A stretch of 64,000 nucleotides of DNA from contig NC_012876.2 in assembly GCF_000003195.3 (NCBI RefSeq), forward strand, positions 45,813,276 to 45,877,275, written 5' to 3'. A program made the translations under genes and the position numbers. The notes beneath the pieces were generated by a model. It did not search any database, was not told where the DNA came from, and worked only from the letters and a program-made list of their open reading frames with translations. This document shows positions 44,363 through 57,001 of this stretch, piece by piece; the first letter of the stretch is position 1, and each line of letters opens with the position of its first letter. The stretch is from Sorghum bicolor. Lineage: Eukaryota > Streptophyta > Magnoliopsida > Poales > Poaceae.

Positions 44363-45600
44363 TGTTGACGGTCCTTAATGCTCACATTTAACCATCAACT
44401 AATCATGGAAAAGGATCTAAATGGAACCAACACCTAGACTTAGGGTTTTATCTGACAGAATTCCACGAGTTTTGGTGTTTGTCTATTTCTGCAGGGGGTT
44501 ATCAGGAAATACGGAGGAAAGGCCCACACGTCGGGTTTACATAGAGATATTAACGTGCTGCGCAATTATCTTACATCTAGAAGACTCCAGAAGCCACGAG
44601 ACCGAAGCGGAGGCGAAACGGGGCCAGAGACAGGGCGCCCGCCCTGTCCTACTGGGCGCCCGCCCACCTCCTGAGTCCAATCAGGACTCTGCTTTGCGGG
44701 AGATCTCCACCGACCTAAAGGATCAAGGATAACCGTTCAATCTAAGTCGGTTTGATCCAACGGCCCATATTCACTTGAAGGGACTATAAAACCAGACCCC
44801 CCTGGCCCCTGGAGATCATACCTCTTCTACAGAATCAAAGCTAGGGTTTCAATTCTTCATCCAAGTAGAGAGGATCCCTCTAGTTCATCTAGTTCTAGTT
44901 CTAGTTCCTCTAGTTCTAGTTCTAGTTAGTTCTAGTTGTAATCTAGAAAATAGGGAGAGAGAAGAGGAGAGCGGAGGAGGAGCCGGATTTGTCGGATCTT
45001 CCTCAACATTATACTTTTGCAGCATCTGGTTCGTTCTTCATCGTTCTCCAGGTTCTTCAATTCATAATTCCTGAGTTCTTTAATTACTTTTATTTACATT
45101 CAAGTTATTTATTGGATTCCCGCTTGCATCAAGTGCTCTAGTCTTTATAACGCTAGAGTAGTAATTAATAGATTAGACGTGGTGTTTAGTCTTGCAATTA
45201 CCTGGAATTGCATGCAATCCTACGGATTGTTGTGGTAGCCCTAGGGTAGTGACAGCCCTAACGGTCGACGTATTCCACCACGTACGGATCGGTGTTTGTA
45301 GGACCGTAGTCGGAGCTTCCTAGCCCCCTTCTCATCTCTTTTTGTGGTTAGTGTTATGATGTCCCGATATAGATAATCTTGAAGTAAATCTTGATTCTTA
45401 GATCAACTAGAGAACTCTCAGGAAACTTCCTCTCTTCCCATAAAAATTAATTATATAGTTATCCTTGGGCGATCTTGGATCTTAATTAGTACACTCACGT
45501 TCTCTGTGGAAAATCGATACTCTGGAATACTCCCGGGTGAAAGCTACATCGGTATCCGTGCGCTTGCGGATTTTTCTGTTTGCGTTTAAAATACCCAACA
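44363..45600 (+). repeat. TE-A2 3' LTR
   Basis: 1238 bp, near-identical to 38038-39275. GC module 44634-44666, TATA box about 44784. Confidence 0.93.
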
Positions 45601-47685
45601 ACAAGAAGCGCCAACACTTGGGCAGGCTCCAAAGAAGATGTGACATTGGCTACTTGGTTGGCTATTCATCAAAGTCCATGGCATTTAGGGTCTTTAAGCA
45701 TGCCACAAACATGGTTGAAGAAACATTTGATGTTGAATTTGATGAAACTAATGGCTCCCAAGGAACAAGTGATAATCTTGATGATGTAGGTGGTGAACCA
45801 TTGAGGGATGTCATGAAGAACATGCCGGTGGGAGACATCAAGCCTAAGGAAGATGATGATGTGCAAGTCATTGATCCACCATCCACCTCACATATACCAC
45901 AAGATGAAGACAAGGATGTGAGAGAAGCTCATGAAGACACCCAAGTCACTCATGAGCAAGCGGTGGCACAAGCACAAAATGTTGATGCTCCCCAACCAAC
46001 CCCTCAAGTGGCCCTAAGAATATCATCACATCTACTCCAAGATCACTCTCAAGATCTCGTCATCGGGAGTCCATCACGTGGTGTAACTACACGTTCTAGA
46101 CATGCTCAATTTATTGAACATCATGCTTTTGTGTCTCTTAAAGATGAACCAAAGTCTATAGAGGAAGCTCTTCGTGATGCAGATTTGATCATTGCTATGC
46201 AAGAGGAGTTGAACAACTTCTCTTGCAACCAAGTGTGGACACTTGAAGAGCGACCCAAAGAAGCAAGAGTGATTGGAACAAAGTGGGTCTTCTAGAACAA
46301 GAAGGATGATCAAGGCAAAGTGGTGCGGAACAAGGCAAGGCTCGTGGCAAAAGGCTTTTCACAAGTGGAAGGTCTTGACTTCGGTGAAACCTTTGCACCG
46401 GTAGCGAGACTTGAAGCAATCCGTATCCTACTTGCATATACATCTGGTCATGATATCAAGTTTTTTCAAATGGATGTGAAAAGTGCTTTTTAAATGGCTA
46501 CATTAATGAGCTTGTCTATGTTGAGCAACCCCTGGTTTTGAAGACCCTAGGTAACCCAAGAATGTCTACCGGTTGTCCAAGGCTCTCTATGGTCTCAAGC
46601 AAGCTCCTAGAGCTTGGTATGAGAGGCTTATGGACGTCCTCATTGAGAAGGGCTTCAAGATTGGGAAAGTTAACACAACACTCTTCACCAAGAAAATAAA
46701 TGGGGAAATCTTCATTCGTCAAGTTTATGTTGATGATATTATATTTGTCTCTACTAATGAAGATTTTTGCAAGGAATTTGGTGATTTGATGTCCAAGGAG
46801 TTTGAGATGTCCATGATTGGTGAGCTATCCTTCTTCCTAGGATTTCAAGTCAAGCAAATGAAGGAAGGGGTCTTAATCTCTCAAGAGAAGTACACACAAG
46901 ATATTCTCAAGAGATTCAAGATGATGGATTGCAAGCCAATCAAGACTCCCATGGCATCAAATGGGCATCTCGACTTGGATGAGGGAGGTAACGCAATTGA
47001 CAAGACTCTCTATCGTTCCATGATAGGAAGTCTACTCTACCTCACCGCATCTAGGCATGATATCATGTTTAGTGTGTGTATGTGTGCTAGATATCAAGCA
47101 ATGCCTATGGAATCTCACTTGATTGCCGTCAAGAGAATTCTTAGGTATCTAAAATACACACCTTGCCTAGGCTTGTGGTATCCTAAAGGTGCAAGATTCC
47201 AACTTGTAGGCTATTCCGATTCGGATTATGCTGGGTGCCGGATTGATAGAAAAAGCACATCCAGAGGGTGCCACTTCCTAGGTAGATCACTTGTCTCTTG
47301 GATGCCAAAGAAACAAAATATTGTTGCTTTGTCAACGGCCGAGGTGGAATACATTGCCGTCGGTGCTTGTTGTGCACAAATACTCTACATGAAACAAACT
47401 TTGCTAGACTATGAAGTAGTACTAGACAAAGTACCTTTATTGTGTGACAATGAAAGTGCCGTAAAACTTGCTAACAACCCGATTCAACACACCCGCACAA
47501 AACACATTGACATCCACCACCACTTCCTTAGGTATCATGTTGCTAAAGGTGATATATCTCTAGAGAATGTGGGAACGGAAAATCAATTGGCGGATATCTT
47601 CACAAAACCCCTGGATGAAGCTAGGTTTTGTATGTTGAGAAATGAACTTAATGTGCTTGATCTCTCTAACTTCACTAAAAAATGA
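45601..47685 (+). pseudogene. pol: Pol of TE-E, part 2: integrase end, RT and RNase H
   Basis: Continues the integrase C-terminus (RCDIGYLVGYSSKSMAFRVF), then copia RT: EEALRDADLIIAMQEELNNF, TKWVF followed by TAG at 46293-46295, ARLVAKGFSQVEGLDFGETF, a frameshift and stop near 46490-46530, then LSKALYGLKQAPRAWYERL and the catalytic QVYVDDIIF. RNase H has GYSDSDYAG, STAEVEYIA and HIDIHHHFLR, ending with ADIFTKPLDEARF and stop at 47685. The part from 46573 on is a single open frame. Broken overall. Confidence 0.9.
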
Positions 47686-48196
47686 AGTTGTGTGTTGAAT
47701 CTTGTAAATAGCTTTTGTTTTGCATATCATGCATAACAAAACTAAAATACAAAAAGATTGTGTGTAGGGCTTGTCTAACATGGTTAAGATAACCCCCTTG
47801 TGTGTGTGAAAAAGCTTAACCTTGGATCAAACTTGACAAGCATTAGTTTCTTTCAAGTGTTGCATTTCACCTCATATCATATGCATGCTTGTAAGGTGAT
47901 CGTTTCTTTTCGGTTATTCTTTGAGCATCCGCTGTGTTCGTCCATAGATAGGGGGAGCATTCAAAGCTCACTATGATTCAAACCCCTAGCTTTCTGGCCA
48001 TACGATGCTCCTCGGTGATTTCACTTGACTATTTTCATAAAAACTACTAAGCCTAAGGCTAAATATTTGTGAAAATTTGAGGGTTTGAGAGAGGTCACTC
48101 ATACCAGTTCCACTTGGTGGTTATTTGTGTGTCTTTGAAGTTGGAACTTGGTTGGGTCAAAGTCGGACGAGGTGCTAAGTTGAAAAAGGACCCAGA
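47686..48196 (+). other. TE-E spacer between pol and ORF3 promoter
   Basis: Non-coding. Purine tract tagggggagc at about 47950 fits the repeated PPTs known from Sireviruses. Confidence 0.55.
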
Positions 48197-48484
48197 GGTG
48201 CACCGGACGATGCACCGGACGCTGTCTCGGTGCGTCCGGTGTGGTGAGTCTGCTGGACAGCACTAATCAGACGCAGGAACAGTGTCCCTGCAGCATCCGG
48301 TGAGGTGCGTTCGGTGCTCACTAGGCGTGCTCTTGGGCACCGGACGCTAAGGCCAGCGTCCGGTGACCATCGTCCGGTGGTCTGACGGTTTGAAAACCTC
48401 CCTGCGTTTTAGTCCGATGGTCACCGGACGCGTCCGGTGCCACATAAGGAGCGTCCGGTGACCCCGTAGCGGGCGGATATAACC
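48197..48484 (+). promoter_or_regulatory. Internal promoter of TE-E ORF3
   Basis: A second array of CACCGGACG/CGTCCGGTG motifs like that of the LTR, with a perfect 18-bp palindrome CACCGGACGCGTCCGGTG at 48422-48439. It ends in agcgtccggtgaccccgt, as in the LTR (about 33688-33707), and is followed at once by a TATA-like gatataacc (48476-48484). Confidence 0.65.
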
Positions 48485-49004
48485 CGCGCCCGGGGGTGTC
48501 TCGTGGCAGTTTTCTTTCTTCCTCCCGATCTCGCCCGAGCTAGGACCTCCGCCGCCCATGCCCTAGACGCCAAGAAGGACGCCGCCGCCGTCGATCTCCG
48601 ACAAAATATCCTTTTCTCCACCCAGATCTGCTTAGGGAATCCCTCTCCTTCTCTCTCCTCACGTTGGGATCTCAATCTCACGCAGAGATTAGGGTTTGGG
48701 TGAGTTCTTGATTCCCTGCCCTTAAGTTGTTTGATCATATGTGTCAATGGATAAGACAGAGGTTCTGATCTCGATCCTGTACGTCTCATCTGTGCAGCAC
48801 CTTGAGGAGTCGATTCGTGTTCTCTGGTGGTTTTTGATCGCTATATTTCGTCTGGAACGCGTCTCGTCCTCGGATCGTAAGCTGTTCACGCCCGTACCTT
48901 ATATATTCTTGCGATCTATAGGGTTTTCTCACCTCTAGCTATTATGTCTACTTATATATGCCCTATATATCCATCTCATGCAGCGCGTTGATCTCTTGTA
49001 GCTG
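48485..49004 (+). other. Leader of TE-E ORF3 with possible intron
   Basis: After the TATA-like box comes a CT-rich leader, then a good 5' splice site at 48700 (gtgagt). Candidate 3' splice sites are cacag (49031) and gcag (49035), just before an ATG at 49048. An intron of about 330 bp in the leader is plausible. Confidence 0.4.
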
Positions 49005-51156
49005 TTGTCAGCTATTGGCAGTTGTTCACAGGCAGTTTTTTCTTACGATGGCTCGTTGCAGAACGTCAGTGGTCCGGCAGCCAGCGCTGGTGGTTCTCTA
49101 GGAGGTGATGGTGGAGGTGACCCTCCCCGTCGCCTGTCAGCGGCAGAAAAGGGCAAAGGAAAGAAGCTAGCCACCAAGAAAAGGAAGACCAGTGATAGAG
49201 AGGCAGAGGTGGCAGAGGCAGTTGTAGCAGCAGCTGAGGCAGCACAGAGGGGTGGACGTTTAGGTGCTCTGAGGATTGGAGCCGATCTCACGCCACGGCA
49301 GAGGCGTGTAGTTTTAGAGGCTGAGGCACTCCATGGATCCCCTCCTGGCACCATCATGCTAGGAGGTAAGCGTGTCAGGATTGCGGTTAGAGATCTAGCT
49401 CAAGAGGACCCGGACATGGATACAGAGGCAGAGGCTCAGGCAGAGGGTCCGACAGAGGGACAGCAGCAGGAACAGCCCCTCAGGTGGTCAACTCGCGCTC
49501 GTACTCAGGCCATCCCCCAGACTTGTACGCAGGGTCAGTCTACCTCCGCTGCTCGCTCTACTCCAGCTCGAGGCACTCCAGCTCCACGTCAGGCACAAGT
49601 GAGGATTCACAAGGACTACACCCAGGTTTCTGCTCGTGAGATCCAGGCTGCGTTTAGTTCCTTTTCCTACTTGGTTTCCAGCCACCAAAGATCCGAGAGC
49701 CAGAGCAAGGTTTCATACAATGGTTCAGGAGGATATGTACGAGGCACTAGTTCGCTCACAGGCTCAGTTCAGAGAGCACAGGGTGCTCGATCTTGAGATT
49801 CTAGGGAACGTGGTCGGTGCAGATATCAGGCAGTACTTCACTTATCTCCACGGTCTCCCAGAGTTACTTGCTCTACCTAGTACTTTCTGTGAGCAGTGGG
49901 TCAGAGAGTTCTATGCCTCAGTGTGGGTTTCACCTGATCACAGCTATATCCACTATGCACTGGTAGGCACAGACTATAGGGTGATGGCTCAGAGTGCCAG
50001 AGAGGTCCTTGGTTTGAGAGCCTATTCCACTAGGATCCACCAGCTGTGCTACAGGAACTTCAAGCCCCCTCGTCGTCCTCACGGTGGTGAGGTACCACCA
50101 CTTGACTTTGTGGCTCCCTGTTTTCGTCAACCTTTTGGAGAGGGCTCCAGCAGGTCAGTGGGAGACTTGACTCACCCAGACAGGATCCTCGACTTTGTGT
50201 TGAGGAAGACGCTCTTTCCTAGGATAGGCTATAGAGACGGTTTCACCAGGATCCAGCAGTGGTTGGTAGCGACCTCATCTCAAAGACTCCTTTTGACTTG
50301 TGGGATCTGATAGTCTCAGTGATCGAGGATACCATTTTAGAGAGCTTCAGGGGTCAGCGTTAGTTGTTGTACGCACACTGGATCACCATGATCATTCTTC
50401 GTGCTAGGCCAGTACCCCTTCCAGCTCACCTATAGAGGGAGCTTTCAGATTCAGAAACTGTGTTTCCTCACTATGACCCCAGGCCGATGCTGAGAGCACA
50501 CCACGACCTTAGAGCTCCACCACCTCCTCGTGTACCACGTGGCCAGGTGCCACCACCCTCTCCTAGGGACACTCGCAGCTCAGGAGCAGTTCAGGAGACT
50601 AAGGAGGAGCAGGATATCGCCATTAGGGAGTTTGTAGATGCAGAGGCTGAGGAGGAGTTTGACTTTGCTTCGGACAGCTTGGACAATGATTATCGTCTTC
50701 CAGTGCCAGACCTTCCTCCGAGGATGCACGACCACGAGGCAGGAGGTTCCTCGAGTGCTTCAGACCCCTCTCTGCTTGCTATTCTAGAGGGGATGAGAGC
50801 CGATCAGCGGCGGGCAGCTGAGGAGCAGCCGAGGAGAGACAGGGACCAGGCTGCCATCAATGCAGCCATGCAGGCTAGGCAGGATGAGCTTCAGAGACAG
50901 CTTCTGACCTTCCAGCAGCAGCAGCTTGCATTCCAGGCTCAGCATACAGCGATGATGGCCGCCTCAGGGATTCAGCTTCCACAAATTCAGCTCCCACACA
51001 CTTCGTCTATCAGGCCTCCTACCCCAGCGCCTCAGAGTCAGTCTCAGCCACCGCTTCAGCTCCCCGCTCAGAGTCAGCCATTCTCGATGCCATAGCATTA
51101 GGTTTCTCAGGGTGCTATCTCGTCTGGCTTTGAACAGGTACCGCAGTTCACGCCTC

Positions 51157-52364
51157 TGTTGACGGTTCTTAAGTATCAATTTTAATTATCAAATAAACAA
51201 GAGAAAGGACCAATATGCAAACAACACCTAGAATTAGGGTTTGATCTGACAGAATTCCACGTGTTTTGTTGTTTATCTGTTTCTATTGGGGGTTATCAGG
51301 AAATAAGGAAGAAAGGCCCACATGTCGAGATTACATAGAGATATCAACGCACCGCGCAATTTTCTACCATCTAGAAGACTCCAGAAGCCACGAGAACAAA
51401 GCGGAGGCCGAAAGGGGTCTCGCCCAGGGCGCCTGCCCCCCTCTGTACTCCAATCGGGACTCTTTTGCGGACGACGCTCCACCGACCTAAAGGATCAAGG
51501 ATAACCGTCTAATCAAAGTTGGTTGGATCCAATGGCTCACATTCACTTGAGGGGACTATAAAACCAGACCTCCTGGCCCCTGGAGGAGACAAGTTCATCA
51601 TAGAGTTGAGAGGAGCCCTTGAAGGAATACCTCTCCTCTAAATAAAATTTCTTTTAGGCTTAGCATCCAATGTGAGTAGAATTAGATCTTCTAGTTTCTA
51701 CTAGATTGAGAGAGATAGAGTGGAGGTCTAGATCGGAGGAAGCCTAGCCTGTCGGTGTCGACTCCGAGGTTGTACCAGTGGGATCAAGTTCTCCTAACCC
51801 GAAGCTTGCTCCTAGGATTCTTTAGTATTTCAACTTCTAAATTCCAGTAAGTTTTTGTTTTATTGTTTTTTGGTCTATGAGTTTACTTTAATCTCTTCGC
51901 ATAGAGTTTAGAGTAATCATCTGTAGCGTAGACCTGCTGTTTAGGCTAGGATACTCATAGATATTCCCTGACTAGCTAGATCGTGGTAGTAGCGAGGAAC
52001 GTGACATTTCCGAGTTACCTTTGCACATCATATCTCGTTAGCAGGAAGGATAGGGTTTATAGGTGCGGGATGAACATCCTTTGTGGTGTCTAGATTCCAT
52101 TAGCCTCCCCAATAGAACAGTAGATCATCCTTACCAAGGTTAGAAAGAGATTACGGTTGTTGTCTTCTCTATTTATCACTCACATCGAGAAACATTCTTT
52201 GTAGCCTAAAGGTTAGTAGTAATAGACCAGGTTAGTCAGATGCACTCTTTCTCCTAGTGGTAAACAAAATAAATACGATACTCTGGATAACCTCCCAGGT
52301 GAAGTGCTCAACGATATCCGTGCGCTTGCGGATCAATTCCTTAATGCGTTCCCAAATATCAATA
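51157..52364 (+). repeat. TE-F 5' LTR
   Basis: 1208 bp, ending caata (mutated from caaca). One GC half-module is deleted here (51426-51440) compared with the 3' LTR. TATA box ctataaaac about 51557. Confidence 0.9.
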
Positions 52365-52372
52365 AGCATTTC

Positions 52373-52390
52373 TGGCGCCGTTGCCGGGGA
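52373..52390 (+). promoter_or_regulatory. TE-F primer binding site (tRNA-Asp type)
   Basis: TGGCGCCGTTGCCGGGGA, perfect. Confidence 0.9.
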
Positions 52391-52498
52391 GAAAGACGGT
52401 TTGCTGAGATAACCTTAAGTCTTACTACTAGCTTGTATCTATACTTTTATCTTTTCTTATCTTTTATATTCTTTATTTATTTTCTTTACTCTTACCTT

Positions 52499-53302
52499 AT
52501 GGAAAACCAAAATTCTAAATCGATCCATGAATCTGCAATACCTTCAGTAACTGACCTTTTACCATGGGAGTCATCACAGCCTATCCAAACATCCCAGTAT
52601 AGGTTAAGTTCTAGGTTGGTTGCTATGATTCAAAACTTATCTTTTTCGGGAAAGGAAGACGAAAACCCTTACCTTCATATTAGAGATTTTGAGCAAACAT
52701 GTGATTGTCTTCGCATTGAAGGCATTTCTGATAAAACTTTACGTTGGAAGCTTTTTCCTTTTTCTTTAAGGGGAGAAGCTAGACAATGGTACAATCAGAA
52801 GGTAAGTCAACAACGAGGTGAGTGGGGATTTTTACGAGCCAACTTTTGTCTAGATTTTTATTACCTCGACCGTATCAACGACCTTAGACTCGAAGTCCTA
52901 TATTTTAAACAAAAAGATAATGAAACATTGGGAAAATCCTGGAAATGTTTTTCTGATCTTTTAGAATTTGGTCCAAACCTTAATCTTGAAGACCCTATTC
53001 TTTTATTTCACTTTTTTCGAGGTCTTCAGAATGATCATAAACAAATGCTACATATAATGTCTAGAGGTTCTTTCTTTCGCATCCGTGCTGATGAATCTAG
53101 AGTGATCCTAGATAGAATCCTAGAAGCTAAGATGGATAATACCCTTCATGATGAAACCCACGAAGCCGAAGTAGACACTCTGCCAAATTCTCCATCTACT
53201 TTAGCTATCGCAAGTTCTGAGCCACAAAAGGAAGAAATTCCACCACCGGACTTCATGCTGGATATAGAATCTAATCTTTTTGTCGATTTTGGAAACATTT
53301 AA
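52499..53302 (+). CDS. gag: Gag of TE-F
   Basis: ATG at 52499 (MENQNSKSIHESAIPSVTDL), 267 aa. The gag core has LSFSGKEDENPYLHIRDFEQ and WKLFPFSLRGEARQWYNQK, followed by FFRGLQNDHKQMLHIMSRGS. There is no zinc knuckle. It ends at TAA 53300-53302, but the same frame stays open into the protease and RT, so the stop may be a mutation or a read-through site between gag and pol. Confidence 0.85.
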   Translation: MENQNSKSIHESAIPSVTDLLPWESSQPIQTSQYRLSSRLVAMIQNLSFSGKEDENPYLHIRDFEQTCDCLRIEGISDKTLRWKLFPFSLRGEARQWYNQKVSQQRGEWGFLRANFCLDFYYLDRINDLRLEVLYFKQKDNETLGKSWKCFSDLLEFGPNLNLEDPILLFHFFRGLQNDHKQMLHIMSRGSFFRIRADESRVILDRILEAKMDNTLHDETHEAEVDTLPNSPSTLAIASSEPQKEEIPPPDFMLDIESNLFVDFGNI

Positions 53303-56300
53303 AACTACCATTCTACTAACAAACCCCAAAACGACCATCTTAGCATTTGTTTACCAAGTGAACATCAATTGAGAGAACTTATCGCAGTCATGAGTAGCGA
53401 ATGGTTGGAGGAATTAGAGCTTTCCTCTGATGTGATCCGTTTGGACACACCCTCTATAACTATACGCTGTGCTTATGATTCTGATCGATTTGATGCTCTC
53501 TATAATCCTGTTGTGGGGATCAACATAATGTCTGAATCTTTTGCACTTAAATTGTTTAAAAATCTTGTCTTAACCCCCACAACAAAGGTCATAAAGGTAT
53601 CTTCGGGACGATTAGTCCCCAGTCTTGGAATTATTAATGTCCTACCTCTTACGGTAGAAGGCTCCATGGTTCATTTGAACTTCTATATCTTTGATACATG
53701 GGACTTCGACCTGCTGATAGGACAACCTTTTAGAAGACTCCTTTATGGAGGTCATACTAGAAAGCTACACATTTCTTTTGGAAAAACCTTTAAATTTCCA
53801 ATAACAATTTCACACTCCTTGAATAATAAGGCCGAGTCATATCTTATGCCTCATCCTATGGAGGAGGTAAAGGCTGCATCTCTAGAGCTTTTAGATGAAC
53901 CAGACTTAGAAGACGAAACTCCTTTCTTCACACAAGAAGAGGCCGAACCTTCTGAACGTGAACCCTTAGATGAGTTTGCACAAACACCTAGACCTCCCAT
54001 AGAGCTTAAAACTTTACCACCCGGTCTTATCTATGCTTTCCTAAACAATAATCCAGAGTTTTTTGTGATCAATAGTGATAAACTCACTCAGGAGCAAACT
54101 CTGCGATTGATGACCATTCTTGAGAAACATCACTCAGTTTTTAGCTACTCACTCCAAGATCTTACAGGAATCAGTCCTATGATTTGTACCCATCGTATTC
54201 CAACAGATCCTTCTGTTTCACCTTCTCGAGAGCCCCAACGTAGACTTAACAACACGATGAGAGAGGTAGTTAAAAAGGAAGTTATAAAGTTGCTGCATGC
54301 AGGGATTATATATCCTGTGCCGCACAGTCAGTGGGTAAGCCCAGTGCAAGTTGTGCCTAAAAAGGGAGGCATGACTGCTATTATGAATGAAAAGAACGAG
54401 CTAATTCCACAACGCACCGTAATAGGATGGCGGATGTGCATAGACTATAGAAAACTAAACAAAGCCACGAGAAAGGATCACTTTCCTTTACCTTTCATAG
54501 ATGAGATGCTAGAGCGATTAGCAAACCATTCGTTCTTTTGTTTTTTGGATGGATATTCAGGGTATCACCAGATCCCGATCCATCCCGATGATCAACGCAA
54601 AAACCACTTTTACATGCCCATATGGAACTTATGCTTACTGTAGAATGTCTTTTGGGTTATGTAATGCACCAGCTTCTTTTCAAAGATGCATGAAGTCTCT
54701 ATTTTCTGATATGATTGAAGATATTATGGAAGTTTTCATGGATGATTTCTCTGTTTATGGAAAAACTTTTGATAGTTGTCTTGAAAACGTAGACAAGGTT
54801 TTTGCAAAGATGTGAAGAAAAGCACTTAGTCCTTAATTGGAAAAAATGTCATTTTATGGTTAGGGAAGGAATAGTGCTGGGACACCTAGTGTCTGAAAGA
54901 GGTATTGAGGTAGACAAAGCCAAAATTGAAGTAATTGAACAACTACCTCCACCTGTCAATATAAAAGGAATTCGAAGCTTTCTTGGCCATGCTGGTTTTT
55001 ATCATAGATTCATAAAAGATTTTTCATTTATTGCTAGACCACTTACTCTCTTGCTAGCCAAGGATGCTCCTTTCGAATTTGATGATGCATGTCTAATATC
55101 TTTCAAATTATTAAAGAAAGCACTCATATCTGCACCAATCATTCAACCCCCTGATTGGTCGTTGCCTTTTGAAATTATGTGTGATGCTAGTGATTATGCT
55201 GTGGGGGCAGTTTTGGGACAAACTTAAAAAAAGAAGCATCATGCAATTGCTTATGCGAGTAAAACTTTGACAGGAGCTCAACTTAATTATGCAACCACTG
55301 AAAAAGAGCTTCTGGCTGTTGTCTTTGCCATTGATAAATTTAGATCTTATTTAGTTGGAGCTAAAATAATTGTTTACACTGATCATGCTGCACTAAAATA
55401 TTTGCTCACTAAAAAAGATGCTAAACATCGCCTGATTAGATGGATCTTATTACTCCAAGAATTTGACTTAGAAATAAAAGATAAAAAGGGAGTAGAAAAT
55501 TCTGTTGCTGATCACTTGTCTAGAATGCATTTTAAGAGTCCACAGAAAACCACCATCAATGATTCACTCTAGGACGACATGCTCTATAGGATTAACAGGT
55601 CTGACCCCTGGTATGCAAATATTGTTAATTTTATGGTTTCAGGGTATGTACCACCAGGAGCAAACAAGAAGAAGCTTATTCAAGAAAGTCGTTCACATAT
55701 ATGGGATGAGCCATACCTCTTCCGAGTATGCTCTGATAGCTTACTCAGGTGATGTGTGACCACCGAGGAAGGATGGAGGATCATCGACAGATGTCATTCA
55801 TCACCATATGGAGGTCATTATGCAGCATTCCGTACACATTCAAAGATCTGGCAGTGTGGATTCTACTGGCCTACAATGCATGAAGACACGAAGCAATATA
55901 TCAGAAGATGTGGGCCATGTCAAAGGCACGGAAACATAAATACAAGGGATGCCATGCCACTCACCAACAACCTTCAGATCGAGCCCTTTGATGTCTGGGG
56001 AATAGACTATATGGGTCCATTTCCCCCATCAATGAAGTGTGAGTACATCTTGGTGGCAGTTGACTACGTCTCCAAGTGGGTAGAGGCACTACCTTGCAAG
56101 CATGCCGACAACATCAGTTCAAAAAGGATGTTTGAAGATATTATATTTCCAAGATTTGGAGTTCCTAGAGTAGTGATAAGTGATGGAGGAGCACACTTCA
56201 TCGACAAACGCTTCAAGCAATATCTATCAACACATGGAATCCGTGACAACGTCGCTACCCCCTACCATCCTCAGACAAGTGACCAAGCAGAGACTTCCAA

Positions 56301-56890
56301 CAAGCAAATCAAGAATATTCTTCAGAAGACAGTGAATAAAATGGGAACGACATGGAAAGACAAGTTACCTGATGCACTCTGGGAATACTGGACAGCATAC
56401 AAGACTCCAATTGGAATGTCTCCATACCAATTGGTGTACGGGAAGACTTGCCATCTACCTGTTGAACTAGAGTTCAAAGCACACTGGGCCATAAGGAGAT
56501 GGAATATGGACCTAGATGTTGCTGGAGATCATAGAAGAATGCAACTATCAGAATTGGAAGAATGGCGAGAGAAAGCATATCACAATTCAAAGATCTATAA
56601 AAAAGAGTCAAAAGGTGGCATGACAAGAGAATCACGAAGAAGGAGTTCGCACCCGGAGATAAGGTATTACTTTTTAATTCCAGGGTAAAGCTTTTCGGGC
56701 ATGGAAAACTCCGGAGTAAATGGGAAGGACCATTCGAGGTAATCAATTCATCATCCCAAAGAGCTATCACACTTCAAAATGATGGTGGTACGTTATTCAA
56801 GGTAAATGGTCAACGTCTTAAATTATTTTTAGAGCCCAATAAAGAATTAGAAGAAATAGACGTAGTCCATTTTTACCTTCCCATGGAGAA
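53303..56890 (+). pseudogene. pol: Pol of TE-F: protease-like, RT, RNase H, integrase
   Basis: Protease region YNPVVGINIM lacks the catalytic Asp; IGQPF is kept. RT starts QWVSPVQVVPKKGGM and has WRMCIDYRKLNKATRKDHFP, a frameshift near 54605, FGLCNAPASFQRCM and the catalytic FMDDFSVYG. A second frameshift lies near 54805. RNase H has LPFEIMCDASDYAVGAVLG, a TAA at 55225, then [18 protein letters not shown] at 55570 and TGA at 55750 follow. Integrase: [26 protein letters not shown] in [10 protein letters not shown] in [10 protein letters not shown] in SDQAETSNK. The last part shifts frame near 56610 and ends in WEGPFEVI-like sequence. All domains are present, none expressed intact. Confidence 0.9.
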
Positions 56891-57001
56891 TTAGAGCCCA
56901 ACCTTTGTAATCTGACATTTTGGGGTCATACATATATTTTCCTAATTAGTTTTGCATCTAGAAACACGCTCGAGGAAGCGGGCCAACAGAGGGGCCAGAC
57001 A

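Larger units (their letters stand above)
38038..45600 (+). mobile_element. TE-A2: young non-autonomous Athila-like element
   Basis: LTRs 38038-39275 and 44363-45600, both 1238 bp and differing at only about four positions I could see. Perfect TSD ACAAG (38033-38037 and 45601-45605). Same family as TE-A1. The interior has the 70-aa leader ORF, two protease-like domains and 3' hairpins, but no gag, RT or IN, so recent copying required another element's proteins. Confidence 0.95.
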
